NCBI GenBank assembly: GCA_026005055.1
Contig: BPKI01000001.1
Location: forward strand, 682,001 to 746,000
Direction: 5' to 3'
DNA length: 64,000 bases
From: Lysobacterales bacterium
GTDB taxonomy: Bacteria > Pseudomonadota > Gammaproteobacteria > Xanthomonadales > BPKI01
Notes under the pieces: generated by a model
Database searches by the model: none
The model's input: the letters and a program-made list of their open reading frames with translations, nothing else
Told to the model about the DNA's origin: nothing
Translations under genes and position numbers: made by a program
Part shown: piece by piece, positions 38,682 through 46,616 of the stretch
Numbering within the stretch: position 1 is the stretch's first letter
Layout of the letters: each line of letters starts with the position of its first letter

Positions 38682-39752
38682 GTGAGCGTGGTCGCGCGCT
38701 TTGAAATCGCGATGCTCCGCCGGCTCGATGAGGAGGGGCGGCCGCTTGGGGAGTTGCCCTCCTTTTGCGCCGATTCGGAGCATCTCCGCGCGCTCTACCG
38801 GGCGATGGCCTTCGTCCGAGTCTTCGATCAGAAAGCCGTGGCCTTGCAGCGCACCGGCAAACTCGGCACCTATGCCTCCTGCCTCGGGCACGAGGCCGCG
38901 CATGTCGCCATTGGCGCGGCCATGAAACCGGAGGATTGCCTCGCGCCGATGTATCGCGAATACGGCGCGCAGTTCTGGCGCGGGGTGAAGCCGCGCGAGG
39001 TGCTGCTCTACTGGGGCGGGGATGAGCGCGGGAACGATTTCTCCGGTCCGAAACACGATTTTCCCTGGTGCGTGCCGATCGCCACCCAATGCCTGCATGC
39101 GGCCGGTGCGGCTTTGGCTTTCAAACTGCGCGGCGAGCCGAGGGTGGCGGTGGCGGTGGTCGGCGATGGCGGCACCAGCAAAGGCGATTTCTACGGCGCG
39201 GTGAATGCCGCGGGCGCCTTCCGCCTGCCGCTGGTGATCGTCGTGGTCAACAATCAGTGGGCGATCTCGGTGCCGCGCCGCGCCCAGACCGGCGCCGAGA
39301 CCCTCGCGCAGAAAGCGATCGCCGGCGGTATCCGCGGGCTTCAGGTCGATGGCAACGACGTGATCGCCATGCGGGAGGCGATGGAAGAGGCGCTTGAACG
39401 CGCCCGCGCCGGCGAGGGCGCGAGCCTGATCGAGGCGATCACCTACCGGCTCTCGGATCACACCACCGCCGATGACGCGCGCCGTTACCGCAGCGAAGAG
39501 GAGGTGAAAGCCGCCTGGGCGCGGGAGCCGATCCGCCGCTTCCGCGCCTTTCTCGAGCAGCGGGCGCTGTGGAACGAAACGGAAGAAGCGGCTTGGCTCG
39601 CCGAATGCGCCAAGAAGGTCGATGAGGAGATCGAAGCTTACCTCGCCACGCGCACGCAGCCGGTGAGCGCGATGTTCGATCACCTCTACGCCGAGCTCCC
39701 GGAGGATCTCCGTGAGCAGAGGCGCGAAGCGATGAGCTGGGAGCGGCGCTGA
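38682..39752 (+). CDS. 2-oxoacid dehydrogenase E1 component, alpha subunit
   Basis: Thiamine-diphosphate decarboxylase subunit of a heterotetrameric E1 (branched-chain 2-oxoacid or pyruvate type). From GTG 38682, which follows GGGGAGGAGGG by 5 nt, the protein is 356 residues. The ThDP motif is 'VVGDGGTSKGDFYGAVNAAGAFRLP...VNNQW'. The phosphorylation-loop-like region 'TYRLSDHTTADDARRYR' is typical of the BCKDH/PDH alpha branch. It forms one operon with E1beta (ATGA-type overlap) and E2. Substrate (branched-chain oxoacids against pyruvate) cannot be fixed from sequence alone. The amino-acid-catabolism setting favours branched-chain oxoacids, but Xanthomonas-type pyruvate dehydrogenases look similar. 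Confidence 0.92.
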   Translation: MSVVARFEIAMLRRLDEEGRPLGELPSFCADSEHLRALYRAMAFVRVFDQKAVALQRTGKLGTYASCLGHEAAHVAIGAAMKPEDCLAPMYREYGAQFWRGVKPREVLLYWGGDERGNDFSGPKHDFPWCVPIATQCLHAAGAALAFKLRGEPRVAVAVVGDGGTSKGDFYGAVNAAGAFRLPLVIVVVNNQWAISVPRRAQTGAETLAQKAIAGGIRGLQVDGNDVIAMREAMEEALERARAGEGASLIEAITYRLSDHTTADDARRYRSEEEVKAAWAREPIRRFRAFLEQRALWNETEEAAWLAECAKKVDEEIEAYLATRTQPVSAMFDHLYAELPEDLREQRREAMSWERR

Positions 39753-40732
39753 TGCCGGCGGTGACTTTGGTGGAAGCGGTGACCATGGCCCTCGCCCACG
39801 AGATGGCGCGAGACCCCTCGGTCATCGTGCTCGGGGAAGACGTCGGCGTGAATGGCGGGGTGTTCCGCGCCACGCTCGGGCTCTACGAGCGCTTTGGAGC
39901 GAAGCGGGTGATCGATACACCGCTCGATGAGACCACCATCGCCGGCCTCGCGGTGGGGCTCGCGGCGATGGGGATGCGGCCGGTGGCCGAAGCCCAGTTC
40001 GAGGGTTTCATCTTTCCGATGATCGATCACGTGGTGAACCACGCGGCGCGGCTTCGCACGCGCACCCGCGGCCGGATGAGCTGCCCTTTGGTCATCCGCG
40101 CGCCGTGGGGCGGCGGCATCCGCGCGCCTGAGCATCATTCCGATGCGCCCGAGGCGATGTTCGCCCACATCCCGGGGCTTCGCGTGGTCATTCCCTCCTC
40201 GCCTTCGCGCGCCTATGGGCTTTTGCTCGCGGCCATCCGCGACCCCGATCCGGTGATCTTCTTCGAGCCCAAGCGCATCTACCGCCAGTACAAAGAAGAG
40301 GTGCCGGACGATGGCGAGGCGCTGCCCCTCGATACGTGCTTCGTGCTGCGCGATGGCAGCGATCTCACCCTGTTGACTTGGGGGGCGCACGTCAAGGAAT
40401 GCTTGGAGGCGGCGGAACGGCTCGAAGAGGAGGGGATTAGCGCCGAGGTGATCGACGTGGCGACGCTCAAGCCGCTCGATTTCGCCACCATCCACGAATC
40501 GGTGCGCAAGACCGGACGCTGCGTGATCGTGCACGAAGCCCCGCGCCATTGCGGGGTGGGCGCGGAGATCGCGGCGCGGCTGGCCGAGGAAGCGATTTAC
40601 GACCTTCAGGCCCCGGTCGCCCGCGTCACTGGCTACGACGTGCCGATTCCCCTGTTTCGCCTGGAAATGAAGTATCTCCCGAGCGTGGAACGCATCGTGG
40701 CCGCGGCCAAGCGGGTTCTCGCAGTGAGCTGA
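39752..40732 (+). CDS. 2-oxoacid dehydrogenase E1 component, beta subunit
   Basis: A 326-residue transketolase-like beta subunit that completes the E1 active site. Family blocks: 'TMALAHEMARDPSVIVLGEDVGVNGGVFRAT', 'DTPLDETTIAGLAVGLAAMGMRPVAE', 'RAPWGGGIRAPEHHSDAPEAMFAHIPGL', and the C-terminal 'ALPLDTCFVLRDGSDLTLLTWG' transketolase_C domain. The ATG shares its A with the stop of E1alpha, and E2 follows 1 bp later, so translation of all three is coupled. Confidence 0.93.
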   Translation: MPAVTLVEAVTMALAHEMARDPSVIVLGEDVGVNGGVFRATLGLYERFGAKRVIDTPLDETTIAGLAVGLAAMGMRPVAEAQFEGFIFPMIDHVVNHAARLRTRTRGRMSCPLVIRAPWGGGIRAPEHHSDAPEAMFAHIPGLRVVIPSSPSRAYGLLLAAIRDPDPVIFFEPKRIYRQYKEEVPDDGEALPLDTCFVLRDGSDLTLLTWGAHVKECLEAAERLEEEGISAEVIDVATLKPLDFATIHESVRKTGRCVIVHEAPRHCGVGAEIAARLAEEAIYDLQAPVARVTGYDVPIPLFRLEMKYLPSVERIVAAAKRVLAVS

Positions 40733-40733
40733 G

Positions 40734-42095
40734 ATGAGCGAGCGTCCGATCAAGACCTTCTTTTTGCCCGATCTGGGCGAAGGGCTTCCTGATGCCGAAA
40801 TCGTCGAGTGGCTGGTCGAGCTTGGGGCGGAAGTGCTGCTCGATCAGCCCTTGGTGGCGATGGAGACGGCCAAGGCGGTGGTCGAGGTGCCCTCTCCCTT
40901 CAGCGGCAGGCTGATTCGCCGCTACGGCGAGAAAGGCGATGTGATCGCCACCGGCGCGCCGCTTGCCGACTTCGAGCTCGACTTGAGCAAGCCGCAGCGC
41001 GCCGAGGCCGAGGCCACCGGGCACCATGCCCACCCAACCGCGCCCCCTCCCAAGGCTTCCGCCGCCGGTGCGGATGCCGGCAGCGTGGTCGGGAGCGTCA
41101 CCGCAAGCGACGAGCTTCGCCGCGAGCGGCCGGTGGAAGTGGGCGGGGTGAAGGCGGTCCCCGCCGTGCGCGCCTTGGCACGCAAGCTGGGGGTGGATCT
41201 TAGCGAGGTCAAAGGCAGCGGCGAGGGCGGGGTGATCACCCTGCGCGATGTGCGCGAACACGCCGAACGCATGCGCCAGCGTCAGGCCGTGGCCGTGCCC
41301 GATAGGCCGGCTGCGCCGGAGGCCGCCCAATCCCTGGCGGCAAGCGATCGCGAGGCCGCCGCGCGGGTTCATCTGACGCCCGCGCAGCGCCGGGGCATCG
41401 CGCATACGACGGCGCCCGTCGCGGCTGTGCCACTGCCCGAGCCTTGGCCTTATGCCGAAGATCGGATCGAGCCGCTGCGCGGGGTGCGGCGGCAGATGGC
41501 CCGCAGCATGGCCGAAGCCCATGCGCAGGTGGTGCCCACCACGATCTTCGATGATGCCGATCTCGGCGATTGGGGTCCTGATCAGGACCTCACCGCGCGT
41601 CTGCTTCGCGCGATCGTGGCCGGCTGTCGCGCCGAGCCCGGGCTCAATGCCTGGTTCGACGGCGAGCGTGGCGAGCGGCGCTTGCATGCGCGGGTGGACG
41701 TGGGCGTGGCGGTGGACACGCCCGAGGGGCTGTTCGTGGTCGCGCTTCGCCATTGCGAAAGGCGAAACCTCATCGAGCTTCGCGCCGAGCTCGATCGGCT
41801 GCGCCATGCGGTGGCCGCCCGCCAGCTTCCGCCTGCCGATCTCAGCGGCTACACGATCATGCTCTCCAACTTCGGCAAGTTCGCGGGCCGCTATGCAACG
41901 CCGGTGATCGTGCCGCCTTGCGTGGCCATCCTCGCCGCCGGGAGGCTCCGCCACGAGGCGGTGCCGGTGCTCGGCGGTTTCGCGGCGCGGAAGCGACTGC
42001 CACTCTCCCTCACCTTCGATCATCGCGCCGTCACCGGCGGCGAGGCCGCCCGCTTCCTCGCCGCGGTCCTCGAGGATCTCGCCCGCCCGCGGTGA
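40734..42095 (+). CDS. Dihydrolipoamide acyltransferase (E2) of the 2-oxoacid dehydrogenase complex
   Basis: A 453-residue core enzyme. One lipoyl domain (about 5-80) has the lipoylated lysine K47 in 'METAKAVVEV'. An Ala/Pro linker leads to the peripheral-subunit-binding domain (about 140-180, 'KAVPAVRALARKLGVDLSEVKGSG'). The catalytic acyltransferase domain (about 235-453) ends in 'TFDHRAVTGGEAARFLAAVLEDL'. The active-site His is H430, but the usual Asp of HxxxDG is Thr434. Lipoylation depends on LipB and LipA, encoded at 1.5-3.1 kb. No E3 (lipoamide dehydrogenase) gene follows, so a shared E3 elsewhere is presumed. Confidence 0.93.
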   Translation: MSERPIKTFFLPDLGEGLPDAEIVEWLVELGAEVLLDQPLVAMETAKAVVEVPSPFSGRLIRRYGEKGDVIATGAPLADFELDLSKPQRAEAEATGHHAHPTAPPPKASAAGADAGSVVGSVTASDELRRERPVEVGGVKAVPAVRALARKLGVDLSEVKGSGEGGVITLRDVREHAERMRQRQAVAVPDRPAAPEAAQSLAASDREAAARVHLTPAQRRGIAHTTAPVAAVPLPEPWPYAEDRIEPLRGVRRQMARSMAEAHAQVVPTTIFDDADLGDWGPDQDLTARLLRAIVAGCRAEPGLNAWFDGERGERRLHARVDVGVAVDTPEGLFVVALRHCERRNLIELRAELDRLRHAVAARQLPPADLSGYTIMLSNFGKFAGRYATPVIVPPCVAILAAGRLRHEAVPVLGGFAARKRLPLSLTFDHRAVTGGEAARFLAAVLEDLARPR

Positions 42096-42381
42096 GCTCT
42101 TGGGCTGCAGGGCGCGATGTTCGTGGCTCGGCGCGGGCGTGTGGGGCGGTCGCTCTCCCCGCCGATCGCGCGCTCGCCTCGGCCTTGCTCCTGCGCATCC
42201 CCTTTCGCCGACGAGCGTTCCCGGCGAGGTGGGCGACCGCGAACCCGCGCGAGCGGGTCCGAGTGGCAGGGTGCGATCTCGCGCCGCTCGACCAATCGAC
42301 CTCAGGCGTCTCAAGCATTGCCCATACCTGATCGCGAGCGACTCGCCGCAGTGACCTCCCATATCGCAAGCAGGAGATCTC

Positions 42382-43104
42382 ATGAAGGTCAAGTTCATTC
42401 GGATGATTCTTGGCGTCGATGCCAGCGAAGCCTCTACCCCCGAGCGGATCGAGCGCGCGGCTCGAGCCGCAGCGGCGGAGCTCGGCACGAGCCTGTTCTT
42501 CGTCGAGACCGGGGCATCGGAAAGTCCGAGCGGCTCGCCAAGCGGAGGAGGAAGTGCATCGTATGGCGTCCAATTAATCGTGGCTCCGCATGGCGTCCGC
42601 TCAGGCAGGGAGCCCACAAGTTCGATCCTCGACGAGCCGCGGCGCGAGGAAGGCATCGCTTCGGTTTTCGAGGCGAAGACGCTGTGGGTGCTCGATCGCG
42701 ATCTCTTGCGTCCGGGCTACGACCCGGAGGCTTATGCGCGCGAGCTCGCCGCGTGGCTTCATCTCTCTCCAGGAAAGACGGTCAACATCGTGGCCGAGGT
42801 CGACGATCGCCACGAAAGCGGGCGGCTGCTCAAGCGTTTGCAGCAAGAGGGAAGGGCGAAGGGCGCGCGGATTCGGATCGCCGACGCAAGGGATCTCAAG
42901 TGGCTTCATGACCGATTTTGGCTCGACGAGGATCAACGCCGTGCGTTTTGCGTGGGCACCTCGCTCAATGGACTGTGGAAGCACCTCTCGGTGGTGATGC
43001 CCTTGACCCCAGCGGATTCCGAGCGCCTCTTCGATTTTCTCTTCCGGATCCAGGACATCGGCCAGCGCCTTCGCGAGCTCGACGACTTTCTGAAGGATCA
43101 CTGA
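42382..43104 (+). CDS. Hypothetical protein with possible PLD-like C-terminal module
   Basis: A 240-residue soluble protein with AGGAG 6-7 nt before ATG 42382. I do not recognise the full-length family. The C-terminal third has a nucleic-acid/phosphotransfer-like signature: 'WLHDRFWLDEDQRRAFCVGTSLNG', i.e. an H-D-R followed about 16 residues later by G-T-S-L-N-G. This resembles the second half of non-canonical PLD-like domains (HDR in place of HxK). A Ser/Gly-rich segment lies at about 48-60. It stands alone, with 286 bp before it and 283 bp after, neither holding a supported gene. Function is unknown; a defence or RNA/DNA-processing role is only a guess. Confidence 0.7.
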   Translation: MKVKFIRMILGVDASEASTPERIERAARAAAAELGTSLFFVETGASESPSGSPSGGGSASYGVQLIVAPHGVRSGREPTSSILDEPRREEGIASVFEAKTLWVLDRDLLRPGYDPEAYARELAAWLHLSPGKTVNIVAEVDDRHESGRLLKRLQQEGRAKGARIRIADARDLKWLHDRFWLDEDQRRAFCVGTSLNGLWKHLSVVMPLTPADSERLFDFLFRIQDIGQRLRELDDFLKDH

Positions 43105-43387
43105 CGGGGGTCTTTCGCTTCTGCGCGCGGACCGACCGACATTCGGAGCGAGGCGGGTGCTCGCGGTTCCTCCCCTCGCCCCGAAGAATGCCGGACCCCG
43201 AGACCGCTGTCGCCAACGAACTTCCGCGGCGGAAGCGGCGAGAGCGGCGCGCCGACGCGGAGGGGAGGTCTCACAAGCCCCGGGCCACCGAGCCTGCGCA
43301 GGCTTCGTCCCGATGCGCCGCGCGCGAGAGAAGGGTCAACCTGTCCTCGCCCCGCCGCTTTGAGCGGATCGCCAAAGCGCCTCGCGT

Positions 43388-44581
43388 TTAGAGCCTGAAC
43401 TCGAGGGCGATCCAGAACTTGCGGGTATCGGTGGCGAAGCTGCGGGCGCGATAATCCGCGTATTTGACGAGCGCGTTCAGCTTCTTGCCGAAGGGCACGG
43501 CGAGTTGGGCGTTCCACTCATCGCCATAGCGCCCGCCGCCCTGATCGGGGCGGAAATCGTGATAGCCGAGCGTCCAGCGGCTGCCTTCGGGGAGGAAACC
43601 GACCGGCCCTTCGAGCCAGAGGTAGGGGCTGATCAGGCCGCGCGGGGGCACGGTGACGAAGCGGTCGGCCCAGCCGAAGAAGGGATGACCCGCCCCGAGC
43701 GGGAACTGGAAGGCATAGGTGCCGTTGCCGCCGGCGACTTCGTAGCCGAGGCGGGCGCGGTAGCCGGCGCGGGCGAAGACCACTTCGAGCAGGCTGTAAT
43801 CGGCATCGATGGTGGCGGCCCCATCGGCGTAGTCGTCCTGTTTGGCGTATTCCGCGCTCCATTGCAGCGTATCGAGCGCGGCATCGGTGAACTTCACTTC
43901 GCCGGTGTAGCGCAGCCCCAGATTGCGGTGCGAAGAGAGGGGCAGGGTGTCGTTCTCGATGAAGTGCGCGTAGAGCGCGAGCCGACCCGGGCCGAGGGCG
44001 AAGGAGCCGTGCAGCAAATGGGTGTTCAAATCCCAGCGCGCGAAGTTGCGGTTGGGATGACGCTGGCCGAAGATGCGCTGCACCCGGTCGGCGTAGCTAT
44101 AGCGCAGGCGGAAGGCGCCGATCTCGTGCTCGATGTCGAGCGCGTCGAAGGTCTGCTCGTTCTGCCGCCAGCCGTTCGCGGAAACGAAGCGGTTGTTGTC
44201 ATAGACCAGGCGCTGGCGGCCGACGATCACCCGCGTCTTTTCGCCTGGCTTCCATTCGAGCTGGGCGCGGTTGATCTCGAAGTTCTCCGGATCGGCGACG
44301 GTGGGCCGGTCGGTACGACCATTGCGGGTGCTGTTGTAGTCATCGAGCAGCGAGGCGGTGCCCTCGCCTTCGATCAAAAGCCGCAGGCTCTCATTCAACT
44401 CGGCGAGATAGCCGGCGCGCAGGCGAAGCGTGATGGCATCGGCATCCTTGCGGAAGGCGTCGTCCTCCACCATCTCGTGGCGCAGCCGGCCTTCGAGGAA
44501 CCAGCCGGGTGGCTAAGGAGGCGTTTGAGCGAGCGAGCCGGCGCTTGCGACGCAGAGCATGCATGAGTAGAGAAAGCGCAT
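43388..44581 (-). pseudogene. Outer-membrane beta-barrel porin-like gene interrupted by an in-frame amber codon
   Basis: ATG 44581 (GGAG upstream) starts a signal peptide, MRFLYSCMLCVASAGSLAQ, then TPP. A TAG stop follows at 44515-44513. The same frame then continues without interruption (PPGWFLEGRLRHEMVEDD...) to the natural stop at 43388, ending in KFWIALEFRL, a typical barrel C-terminus. Read through, it would be about 397 codons and an alginate-export-like barrel paralogous to the gene at 45411-46616 ('GWADRF', 'KFW', 'YLWLEGP'). A single C-to-T change of CAG would create the stop. An internal start at ATG 44473 would lack a signal peptide. It is therefore called a pseudogene, unless an amber suppressor or sequencing error is shown. 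Confidence 0.8.
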
Positions 44582-44689
44582 CGTGGAGGACTCCTACCAA
44601 GAGGGCTGATGAGAAGAACCGCTCCCCGCGGCTTCGCGAGGATCGCGAGGCCGAATCGCATGAGCGATGCCTAATATAACGCAAACGCG

Positions 44690-44717
44690 CCGGCGGAGGG
44701 AAAGCCCCCTCCGCCGG
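44690..44717 (-). terminator. Strong hairpin between the CZB gene and the porin-like pseudogene
   Basis: A perfect 11-bp stem, CCGGCGGAGGG (44690-44700) with CCCTCCGCCGG (44707-44717), has a 6-nt loop and lies 11 bp beyond the CZB stop on the minus strand. The downstream sequence (CGCGTTTGCGTTATATTA) is only moderately U-rich. It is a probable terminator for the CZB transcript. Confidence 0.72.
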
Positions 44718-44728
44718 GCTCCTCGGGA

Positions 44729-45217
44729 TCAGCGCTTGCTCTGCGCGCGGTGCTCGACGAATAGGCGCACGAGCTCGATCTGCACCTTGCTCGAGAGATC
44801 GTTTGCACGACGCTCGGCGGCCTCCGCCGCCTTGTGGTCTCCACACTGGTGGGCGCTCAGGGTCTCGGCCGCGGCCAAGTGGAACTGGGCGTGGACGTCA
44901 CGCAACTTGTGATACTGTTCAGTCGTCGGCCCGCCGTGGTTGAACATGCGGTTGGCCTCACCGTGCAGCCATTGCCCGAGGGCACAGAGGTCGTCGCGGG
45001 CGACCTTGCTTACCTCCGGAATCTCCTTGGTCTTGCCCTCGATGACGTCGCGCAACCGCTTCTTCCACGCAGCGTGCGCATCCAGCGCCGCCTTCATGTC
45101 GAGCGAGCCGAAGAAGTTGGAGACTTCGCCGAAGGTGAGCTTCTCCTTCGGCATCGAGCGAGCGAGTTGCTCGGCTTCTTCGACGCCGAGCCAGCGTCGG
45201 AACCATTCGCGCAACAT
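44729..45217 (-). CDS. Stand-alone CZB (chemoreceptor zinc-binding) domain protein
   Basis: A 162-residue helical protein. Residues about 40-125 match the CZB domain: His in 'ALDAHAAWKKRLRDVIEG', Cys in 'DDLCALGQWLHGEANRMF', and His residues in 'KLRDVHAQFHLAAAE', the 3His/1Cys zinc site. A charged C-terminal helix follows. No methyl-accepting, GGDEF or other output domain is attached. In known proteins CZB senses zinc or hypochlorous acid and controls a partner. Here the neighbours are two outer-membrane barrels, one on each side on the same strand, which suggests but does not show a link to metal or substrate uptake. Confidence 0.85.
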   Translation of the reverse strand: MLREWFRRWLGVEEAEQLARSMPKEKLTFGEVSNFFGSLDMKAALDAHAAWKKRLRDVIEGKTKEIPEVSKVARDDLCALGQWLHGEANRMFNHGGPTTEQYHKLRDVHAQFHLAAAETLSAHQCGDHKAAEAAERRANDLSSKVQIELVRLFVEHRAQSKR

Positions 45218-45410
45218 GACACGTCTCCCGGTGATTTAGAAGGGTGCGAAAAACTAAGTGATCGACGACGCATCAGCAAGACTGGACTTTTCGCCGATTC
45301 GCAACGCCTCGTAAATTTGCCGCAGGCAGCGACACGGGCTTTGCAAGTGCCTGTATCAGATGGAAAACCCTGAGAATGATCCCGGGGTGTGGGGCTTGGG
45401 TGCCGCCGCC

Positions 45411-46616
45411 TCAGGGCCCGGGTAGGGCCCATTCGAGGCTCATCCAGAACTTGGCGAGGTCTTCGCTCGGCGGCTCGGCTCGGTGATCGGCGAGCTTGAA
45501 TCGAAGCCGCGCCTCCGCGAATGGCACCACCAGTTCGGCGTTCCACTCCCGTCCCAGGGAACGTCCGTCGCGGGTCGTGCGGAACCAGTGCCGGCGCAGG
45601 ATCCATTGCGCCTCGCCCAGCGCCCGTCCGCTCAAGCCGAGGTAGCGGTCGAGCAAACCATCTGGCGGGGTCGTACCGAAGCGATCGGCCCAGCCATTGA
45701 AGGAATGGCCCGAACCGAAAGGCGTCTGAAAAGCCCGCTGTCCATCACCGCCCTCGTACTCGAGGCCAAGCCTCAGCTCGATGCCGCGCGCGGTGAGGCC
45801 AAGCTCCGCGGCGCGATAGGCGAGCCAGGTCGGCCTCTCTTCCTGCCGTTGGCGCGCCGCCTCGAGGAGCAGATCGACCTGACCGGTGTTGGACAGGGGG
45901 TATTCCCAGCGCCAGCGCAGACCTTGGTTGCGATGCCTTAGGACTCGCGGCTCCTCCCCTTCGATCGCATGCAGGAAGGCTTCAAGGCGGCCCCCAAGCA
46001 GGTCGAGGGTGCCGTTGGCAAGCCAGGCATCGAGGCGCTGACTACGCTCGGCCGGGTCGGGGTGGAAGCGCCCAGTGGAGCGCCAGACCCGATCGAGGTA
46101 GGCGAGCTCGAGGCGAAAATCCGGACCGATCTCGCCCCGAATCGCGAGCGCATCGAAGCTTTGCCGGCTCTGGCGCCAGCCGCTGCGCCCGAAGTAGCGC
46201 TGGCGCGAGTCGGTGAGATACTGGCGTCCGAGGACGAAAGACCATCCGGGCCACGCATCGCCGCTCAGCAAAAGCCGGTTGAGCTCGGCATTCGGCGGAT
46301 CGGGGATGCGCGGCCGGTCGCGGCCCTGCCCCCGCCCGTCATCGAAGGCGCCGGCGAGCGTGGCCGCGCCTTCGAGCTCGGCGAGCAGACGAAGCCTCGG
46401 CGCGAGGTCGAACTCTGCGCCGCCGCGAGCCGAGAAGGTGAGCGCCTCTGCGGCCTTCGGCTGGCGCCGATCCTTCACGAGCTCGAGGCGCAAATTCGTA
46501 TCGGCGAAGAATTGTACGCGCGGCGTCTCGGCATCGCCGAACAGAGGGAAGACAAGCAGGCCGAGCGCCACGAACGGCGCCCGGAGCGTGCATCGGCGCG
46601 AGCGCACCGGATTCAT
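45411..46616 (-). CDS. Outer-membrane beta-barrel protein (alginate-export/porin-like)
   Basis: A 401-residue exported barrel. It has a signal peptide (about 1-30, 'APFVALGLLVFPLFGDAE'), then alternating-hydrophobicity beta strands throughout, with 'GRQYLTDSRQRYFG', 'GWADRFGTTPPDGLLDRYLGLSGRA' and a C-terminal strand 'LAKFWMSLEWALPGP'. It is clearly paralogous to the interrupted barrel at 43388-44581. The expected role is a diffusion channel in the outer membrane with unknown substrate. The start lies 3 bp before the trpS stop on the same strand, so it may be co-transcribed with the trpS operon. 193 bp without a gene separate it from the CZB gene. Confidence 0.82.
   Translation of the reverse strand: MNPVRSRRCTLRAPFVALGLLVFPLFGDAETPRVQFFADTNLRLELVKDRRQPKAAEALTFSARGGAEFDLAPRLRLLAELEGAATLAGAFDDGRGQGRDRPRIPDPPNAELNRLLLSGDAWPGWSFVLGRQYLTDSRQRYFGRSGWRQSRQSFDALAIRGEIGPDFRLELAYLDRVWRSTGRFHPDPAERSQRLDAWLANGTLDLLGGRLEAFLHAIEGEEPRVLRHRNQGLRWRWEYPLSNTGQVDLLLEAARQRQEERPTWLAYRAAELGLTARGIELRLGLEYEGGDGQRAFQTPFGSGHSFNGWADRFGTTPPDGLLDRYLGLSGRALGEAQWILRRHWFRTTRDGRSLGREWNAELVVPFAEARLRFKLADHRAEPPSEDLAKFWMSLEWALPGP

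Noticed and set aside
44471-44473. ATG 44473 as a genuine start of the first barrel gene
   Set aside because: It would give a barrel without export signal, and a complete signal peptide is encoded in the same frame upstream of the amber codon.
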